Assembly: GCF_003478505.1 (NCBI RefSeq)
Contig: NZ_QUFI01000006.1
Span: 85,271-149,270, forward strand
DNA length: 64,000 nt
DNA from: Clostridium sp. AF27-2AA
GTDB lineage: Bacteria; Bacillota; Clostridia; Lachnospirales; Lachnospiraceae
Direction of reading: 5' to 3'
Below the pieces are notes generated by a model. The model saw only the letters and a list, made by a program, of their open reading frames with translations. It did no database searches and had not been told where the DNA came from. The translations under genes and the position numbers were made by a program. Shown piece by piece: positions 63,021 through 64,000 of the stretch. Every line of letters begins with the position of its first letter. Within the stretch, counting starts at the first letter, position 1.

Positions 63021-63965
63021 ATGGATACACGACAGCTGAATTACATCCTGACCATTGCGGAATGCGGCAGTATCTCCAGGGCCGCAAACAAACTATTTAT
63101 CTCCCAGTCCGGGCTGAACCAGCAGCTTCAGCGGATTGAAAAAGAACTGGGCATTTCCCTGTTTAAGCGGGATACCCATCATCTCGCCATCACTGAGAGC
63201 GGAACCATCTTCCTTCGCTATGCCAGAGAAACCTTAAACCGCGAAAAACAGATGTATGCCATGATCAGCGATGTCATGGATGGCAATGTCGGAGAAATCC
63301 GGGTCAACCTGGCTATGGAACAGGGAATCGAACTGTTCTGCGAAATCTTCCCGGAATTCCATGCCAAATATCCCCTGGTAGAGCTGAAGCTGGAGGATCA
63401 TATTGTATATGACCAGTATAAATTTCTTGCAGAAGGAAAGCTGGATATCGGCATGGTTATGGTGAAAAACCATGAAATTGAAGATCTGGAATATGTTCAT
63501 CTGGCAGAGGAACGCTTTCTCCTAGGGGTCCCCTCCGGTCATCCCCTGACCCGCTTTTACCAGCCCACTGCCGATGGAGACTACCCGGAAATGGACCTGA
63601 CGCTCTGCCGCCAGGAGCCTTTTTCCCTGATGTTTGCCGGTTCTACCTTCCGCCAGGTCATTGATCCCTGCTTTGAGCAGGCCGGATTCACCCCGAAGAT
63701 CATGTTTGAGGCCCGCACCAACCATGTCATCGCACTGATGGTATCCCGCGGAATCTGCCTGACCATCCTGCCAGAATCACAGGCCAAGCTCTACCCGCAT
63801 CTCTGCTGGTTCCGCCTGGAAGACAATCCCACCTGGGAAAGCTGCATGATCTACCCCAAAGAACAGCCTCCGCGAAAAGCCGGACGGTACTTTATCGAAC
63901 TGGCAGTAAAGCACGCAAAAGGACTGACTGCAAGGAGTATGCCGGACTGGACGCTCGCCAAATAA
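63021..63965 (+). CDS. LysR-family transcriptional regulator (module 3)
   Basis: 314 residues: MDTRQLNYILTIAECGSISRAANKLFISQSGLNQQLQRIEKELG winged helix, then a type 2 periplasmic-binding effector domain (MSRGICLTILPESQA-like tail). GAAAGGAG precedes the ATG. Divergent from the GntP-amidohydrolase operon; likely activates it on sensing the substrate. Hairpin element 4 begins right after the stop. Confidence 0.92.
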   Translation: MDTRQLNYILTIAECGSISRAANKLFISQSGLNQQLQRIEKELGISLFKRDTHHLAITESGTIFLRYARETLNREKQMYAMISDVMDGNVGEIRVNLAMEQGIELFCEIFPEFHAKYPLVELKLEDHIVYDQYKFLAEGKLDIGMVMVKNHEIEDLEYVHLAEERFLLGVPSGHPLTRFYQPTADGDYPEMDLTLCRQEPFSLMFAGSTFRQVIDPCFEQAGFTPKIMFEARTNHVIALMVSRGICLTILPESQAKLYPHLCWFRLEDNPTWESCMIYPKEQPPRKAGRYFIELAVKHAKGLTARSMPDWTLAK

Positions 63966-63984
63966 CAATTTAAGAATAGTTGCG

Positions 63985-64000
63985 AAAGGTCCGAAGCAGG
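63985..64000 (+). repeat. Start of long hairpin repeat element 4, cut by the window edge
   Basis: AATTTAAGAATAG then AAAGGTCCGAAGCAGG: the same leader as elements 1 and 3, and the first 8 bases of the element 3 arm (GAAGCAGG). It starts about 20 bases past the LysR stop codon. Confidence 0.7.

Overview
The window looks like a chromosomal segment of an anaerobic, spore-forming, gut-type Clostridia, most likely Lachnospiraceae. This is inferred from gene content: the GlgC/GlgD pair, SpoVG, a GerA/SpoVAF-type germination protein, a DUF4250 micro-protein, a large LPKTG-anchored surface protein with YDG/MBG-like repeats, a VanRS-like two-component system and a MurJ/SpoVB-type flippase. I see no rRNA, tRNA, prophage, insertion-sequence transposase or CRISPR array.

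Layout. 1-3.9 kb: 5' part of mfd, pth, and an AAA-ATPase-like gene that lacks its usual nuclease domain. 4-12.4 kb: a 2257-residue cell-wall protein with a near-identical 543-bp tandem repeat, and a BTAD-family regulator fused to a degenerate GGDEF-like domain. 12.5-17 kb: spoVG, glgD-glgC (glycogen) and asnS. 17.1-20.1 kb: a YhaO/YhaN (SbcD/SbcC-like) pair. 20.1-21.4 kb: an unusual non-coding island with three long imperfect hairpins that share flanking motifs, a gene remnant and a 33-bp-period repeat. 21.4-28.3 kb: complete Pho regulon pstS-pstC-pstA-pstB-phoU-phoB-phoR behind a multi-copy Pho-box-like array; its PstS appears circularly permuted. 28.3-29 kb: a Phd/RelE-type toxin-antitoxin pair.

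29-34 kb: M20 amidohydrolase, YfcC-type carrier and CapA-like protein divergent from a LysR regulator. 34-40 kb: glyA with a structured leader, recJ, a beta-hydroxyacid dehydrogenase and a flippase. 40-46.1 kb: a VanRS-like system in one operon with a large membrane protein and a two-gene ABC exporter. 46.3-49.6 kb: SLC13-type carrier and metallo-beta-lactamase-fold hydrolase divergent from a second LysR regulator. 49.6-56 kb: ppk1 and ppx/gppA (polyphosphate), pheA, plsC, a CmpB-family membrane protein and DUF4250. 56-60.3 kb: L-asparaginase, germination protein and asnA with an upstream small-RNA/attenuator region. 60.3-64 kb: amidohydrolase and GntP-type permease divergent from a third LysR regulator; the first bases of a fourth hairpin element lie at the right edge.

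Themes: phosphate and polyphosphate handling (pho/pst plus ppk1/ppx), asparagine metabolism (asnS, ansA, asnA), and three parallel modules made of a LysR regulator divergent from a carrier and a hydrolase. The least explained material is the family of long hairpin elements next to gene 3' ends and the permuted PstS.
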